Positions 30,715-33,412 of a stretch of 33,412 bases of DNA are shown here, piece by piece (positions within the stretch are counted from its first letter, which is position 1; every line of letters starts with the position of its first letter). Origin of the DNA: Candidatus Avimonas faecium (GTDB lineage Bacteria > Bacillota > Clostridia > Oscillospirales > Acutalibacteraceae); NCBI GenBank assembly GCA_904419005.1, contig CAJFQI010000025.1:1-33412 (forward strand), in the 5' to 3' direction. The translations under genes were made by a program, and so were the position numbers. Below the pieces are notes generated by a model. The model was not told the DNA's origin and searched no databases. It saw only the letters and a program-made list of their open reading frames with translations.

Positions 30715-31268
30715 AGGACATGGCTATGATGAAGGACGACATCGCCGAGGTGCTGTTCACCCAGGAACAGCTCGCGGAAATCGTAAAAGAAATGGGCAAA
30801 CGCATCAGTAAGGATTACGAGGGCAAAAATCTGGTCATGATTAGTGTGTTGAAAGGCTCGCTGATCTTTATGGCGGATTTGATGCGGGCGGTCACCATCC
30901 CCTGCTCAATCGACTTTTTGTCGGTTTCCAGCTACGGCTCCGGCACGACGACCACCGGGGAGGTGCGGATCCTCAAGGATCTGGACACATCCCTTGAGGG
31001 CAAGGACCTGCTGGTGGTTGAGGATATCCTGGATTCGGGCGTGACGCTGTCCTTCCTGCTGAAAAACCTTTCGGCCCGCCATCCGGAGAGCATCCGCCTG
31101 TGTACCCTGCTGGATAAGCCGGAGCGGCGGCGGGTCGCCATTACGCCCGATTATGTAGGCGCGCAGGTGCCGGATAAATTTATTGTCGGCTACGGCCTGG
31201 ATTACGCGGAAAAATACCGCAACCTGCCCTATATCGGCGTGCTGAAGCCGGAGATATACGCCGGCTGA
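30711..31268 (+). CDS. hpt: Hypoxanthine phosphoribosyltransferase
   Basis: A cytosolic purine-salvage enzyme making IMP or GMP from hypoxanthine or guanine and PRPP. The 185-residue protein has VLKGSLIFMADL (about 46-57), SVSSYGSGTTTTGEV as the flexible active-site loop, the PRPP motif VVEDILDSGVTL with Glu104-Asp105, and DKPERR plus FIVGYGLDYAEKYRNLPYIG near the C-terminus. The ATG at 30711 overlaps the tilS stop by four bases. ATGs at 30720 and 30726 have AAGGA-type sites at better spacing and may be the real start. The tilS-hpt-ftsH order is a conserved Firmicutes cluster. Confidence 0.95.
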   Translation: MKDMAMMKDDIAEVLFTQEQLAEIVKEMGKRISKDYEGKNLVMISVLKGSLIFMADLMRAVTIPCSIDFLSVSSYGSGTTTTGEVRILKDLDTSLEGKDLLVVEDILDSGVTLSFLLKNLSARHPESIRLCTLLDKPERRRVAITPDYVGAQVPDKFIVGYGLDYAEKYRNLPYIGVLKPEIYAG

Positions 31269-31291
31269 AGCCGTTTGAGGTCCCGGCACAG

Positions 31292-31322
31292 TTTTGCCGC
31301 GGCGTTCCGCGGCGCAAAGGAG
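31292..31322 (+). promoter_or_regulatory. Hairpin touching the ftsH ribosome binding site
   Basis: GCCGCGG (31296-31302) pairs with CCGCGGC (31307-31313) around a CGTT loop, and the flanking TTTTG can pair with the CAAAG that starts the AAAGGAG site of ftsH. The fold could partly mask the site. Confidence 0.4.
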
Positions 31323-31331
31323 TGATAGGCT

Positions 31332-33314
31332 TTGGAATCCAACAACAACGATTTCGGAAAGATCATACGGAACGTCGGTCTGGTCATCGGCATTCCGCTT
31401 TTGATTATGATCGCCGTATGGCTGGTGATGGATACCCGTACCGCTACGGATAAAACCATGTATTCGGATATTGTCTCCTATTTCCAGGAGGACAAGGTGG
31501 CAAAATTCGACCTTGACCTGGGGGACGGCACCCTGCTGCTGACCCTGCGGCAGGAATACCGCCAGGATGTCAACGGCGACGGCGTGGTGGACGACAGGGA
31601 CATTATCCGGTATTCCGTGCCGAATACCAGCCTTTTTGTGGAGGCCATTGAGCCGATCGTCCTAAGTCACAATGCGGAAAACCCGGACGACGAAATTGTC
31701 TTTGATTACCAGCCGGTGGGCGAGGTGCCCTGGATCGTCAACCTGCTGCCCTCCCTGCTGATCATCGTCTTTTTCATCGTGATGTGGGTGATGATGCGCC
31801 GCTCGCTCAACTCGATTGACGGCGGCAAGGCGATGGGCTTCGGTAAGGCGCGGGTCAAGCAGCCGGCGGACGAGAAGCGCAAGACCACCTTTGCCGATGT
31901 GGCCGGCGCGGATGAGGAAAAGGAAGAGCTGCGGGAGATCGTGGACTTCCTGAAATCCCCCAAGAAGTTTAAGGAGCTCGGCGCGCGCGTCCCGAAGGGC
32001 GTGCTGCTCGTCGGCCCTCCCGGCACCGGTAAAACCCTGCTGGCCCGCGCGGTCGCGGGCGAGGCGGGCGTCCCCTTCTTCTCGATTTCCGGTTCGGATT
32101 TCGTGGAGATGTACGTCGGCGTCGGCGCCTCCCGTGTGCGCGACCTGTTTGACCAGGCCAAGAAGAATTCCCCCTGCATCATCTTTATTGACGAGATTGA
32201 CGCGGTCGGCCGCCAGCGCGGCGCCGGCCTTGGCGGCGGCCACGACGAGCGGGAGCAGACCCTCAACCAGCTGTTGGTTGAGATGGACGGCTTCGGCGCG
32301 AACGAGGGCGTCATCATGATCGCGGCGACCAACCGGCCGGATATCCTTGACCCCGCGTTGATGCGCCCGGGCCGCTTTGACCGGCAGATTGTGGTGAATT
32401 ATCCCGATGTCAAAGGGCGGGAGGAGATCCTCAAGGTCCATGCCCGCGGCAAGCCGCTGGCCCCCGATGTGGACCTTTCCGTCATCGCCAAATCGACCGC
32501 CGGCTTTACCGGCGCAGACCTTGAGAACCTGCTCAACGAGGCGGCCCTGTTGGCCGCACGCAAGAACCTGCATTCGATCACCATGCCGGAGATTGAGGAA
32601 GCCACCATCAAGGTGGTCATGGGCACCGAGAAGCGCAGCCACGTCATCAACGACAAGGAGAAGAAGCTGACCTCCTATCATGAGGCCGGCCACGCGGTCG
32701 TCACCTATTACTCCCCGACGCAGGATCCGGTACACCAGATTTCCATTATCCCCCGCGGCATGGCGGGAGGCTATACCATGAGCCTGCCGGAGCACGATAA
32801 GTCCTACCGGCTCAAGAAAGAGATGCTGGAGGACATCCAGGTCCTGCTGGGCGGCCGGGTCGCGGAGGCGCTGGTGCTGGACGATATTTCGACCGGCGCG
32901 TCCAACGACATTGAGCGGGCGACCGAAACCGCCCGGAACATGGTCATCAAATACGGCATGACCGAGCGGCTGGGGCCGATTCTGTACGGCTCTTCCGATT
33001 CCAACGAGATCTTCCTGGGCCGCGATTTCGGCCATACCCGCAACTATTCCGAAGAGGTGGCGGCGGAGATCGACGAGGAGATCAAGGCGATCATCACCAG
33101 CGCCTATGCGGAGACGGAGCGCAAGCTGACGGAGCATATGGATAAGCTGCACAAGGTCGCCCAGTACCTCTTCCACCATGAGAAGCTGGACGGCGACCAG
33201 TTTGACAAGCTGATGAAGGACGAGACCCTCCCGGACGCGAGTGATCTGCCGGCGGTCCCCGAGGTCCCGCCGCTTGGCGATCAGGAGGACGGGGAGCAAA
33301 GCCCCGAGCCGTAA
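31332..33314 (+). CDS. ftsH: ATP-dependent zinc metalloprotease FtsH
   Basis: A membrane-bound AAA protease that degrades regulatory and misassembled membrane proteins. The 660-residue protein has membrane helix 1 (about 14-33), an extracytoplasmic domain (34-133), helix 2 (about 134-155), and the AAA domain with Walker A GPPGTGKT (228-235), Walker [10 protein letters not shown], and [10 protein letters not shown]. The protease site is HEAGH (His450, Glu451, His454) with Asp526 in GASNDIERA. Unusually, the extracytoplasmic domain contains [12 protein letters not shown] (79-90), a complete EF-hand/dockerin-like calcium loop. The start is TTG with AAAGGAG nine bases upstream. The acidic C-terminus ([11 protein letters not shown]) is a typical disordered tail. 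Confidence 0.97.
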   Translation: MESNNNDFGKIIRNVGLVIGIPLLIMIAVWLVMDTRTATDKTMYSDIVSYFQEDKVAKFDLDLGDGTLLLTLRQEYRQDVNGDGVVDDRDIIRYSVPNTSLFVEAIEPIVLSHNAENPDDEIVFDYQPVGEVPWIVNLLPSLLIIVFFIVMWVMMRRSLNSIDGGKAMGFGKARVKQPADEKRKTTFADVAGADEEKEELREIVDFLKSPKKFKELGARVPKGVLLVGPPGTGKTLLARAVAGEAGVPFFSISGSDFVEMYVGVGASRVRDLFDQAKKNSPCIIFIDEIDAVGRQRGAGLGGGHDEREQTLNQLLVEMDGFGANEGVIMIAATNRPDILDPALMRPGRFDRQIVVNYPDVKGREEILKVHARGKPLAPDVDLSVIAKSTAGFTGADLENLLNEAALLAARKNLHSITMPEIEEATIKVVMGTEKRSHVINDKEKKLTSYHEAGHAVVTYYSPTQDPVHQISIIPRGMAGGYTMSLPEHDKSYRLKKEMLEDIQVLLGGRVAEALVLDDISTGASNDIERATETARNMVIKYGMTERLGPILYGSSDSNEIFLGRDFGHTRNYSEEVAAEIDEEIKAIITSAYAETERKLTEHMDKLHKVAQYLFHHEKLDGDQFDKLMKDETLPDASDLPAVPEVPPLGDQEDGEQSPEP

Positions 33315-33320
33315 GCTTTT

Positions 33321-33363
33321 AGGGCGGTGCCCCCGCGCCGTGATGCAAGGCACCCCGCCTTTG
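33321..33363 (+). terminator. Weak terminator-like hairpin after ftsH
   Basis: AGGGCGGTGCC (33321-33331) pairs with bulges to GGCACCCCGCCT (33349-33360), followed by TTTGGG. The stem is imperfect and the U-run short. Confidence 0.35.
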
Positions 33364-33388
33364 GGATCCCAGATAGCGAACACCCCCC

Positions 33389-33412
33389 CCGGCGCTGCGG
33401 CTGCAGCGCCGG
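33389..33412 (+). terminator. Perfect hairpin at the right window edge (probable ftsH terminator)
   Basis: CCGGCGCTGC (33389-33398) pairs perfectly with GCAGCGCCGG (33403-33412) around GGCT. The window ends at the last base of the stem, so the U-tail that would confirm termination cannot be seen. Confidence 0.5.

Noticed and set aside
31662-33383. 573-codon minus-strand frame opposite ftsH
   Set aside because: His/Leu/Gly-rich shadow of ftsH with no ribosome binding site or domain.

Overview
The window looks like chromosomal DNA of a very GC-rich anaerobic Firmicute, most likely an Oscillospirales (Clostridia) gut bacterium. This is inferred from protein family content: a clostridial RING-finger/DUF2628 protein pair, SepF, a Met-gamma-lyase-like 'aluminium resistance' protein, tandem M42 peptidases, a minimal IscS/IscU pair, and the Firmicutes order gdpP-rplI-dnaB followed by tilS-hpt-ftsH. 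Promoters are sigma-A-like and stand out as AT-rich islands. Starts are often GTG or TTG. I saw no tRNA, rRNA, CRISPR array, insertion sequence or phage gene.

Layout. 1-2716 (minus): two paralogous membrane proteins, each with an N-terminal RING-like zinc module, a zinc ribbon and a DUF2628 region, followed downstream by galU (cut by the window edge). 3018-9486 (plus): murD with its own promoter, two overlapping M42 aminopeptidase genes, two GNAT acetyltransferases and a PLP enzyme. 9712-11606 (minus): sepF, an XRE regulator and a Crp/Fnr regulator. 11732-12457 (plus): a ferredoxin-type protein divergent from the Crp/Fnr gene, with a shared near-perfect palindrome between them. 12651-13298 (minus): haemolysin-III/PAQR membrane protein. 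13394-13978 (plus): C-terminal remnant of a heavy-metal P-type ATPase. 14245-15674 (minus): azlC-azlD plus a small hypothetical. 15969-17670 (minus): iscS-iscU with a palindromic operator over the promoter. 17850-19702 (minus): a DUF4037 protein and rnhA, separated by a 103-bp tandem duplication that copied the 3' end of rnhA. 20054-33314 (plus): a nucleotidyltransferase fused to a degenerate phosphomannomutase domain, a candidate small RNA, RNase J, GdpP, L9, DnaB, TilS, Hpt and FtsH.

How the parts fit. The last third is a housekeeping block: RNA decay (RNase J), c-di-AMP turnover (GdpP), translation (L9, TilS), replication (DnaB), purine salvage (Hpt) and membrane proteolysis (FtsH). The central third is a patchwork of short operons separated by strong intrinsic terminators. 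It is rich in regulatory DNA: an FNR-type site centred at -41.5 of an inferred promoter, an ISC-operon operator, and terminator-like hairpins in the sepF and galU leaders. The most novel-looking items are the roughly 129-nt candidate RNA at 22403-22531, an EF-hand/dockerin-like loop in the extracytoplasmic part of FtsH, the pseudo-phosphomannomutase fusion and the RING/DUF2628 pair. No single unmistakable new defence or mobile system is visible. All calls come from reading the sequence; no database search was run.
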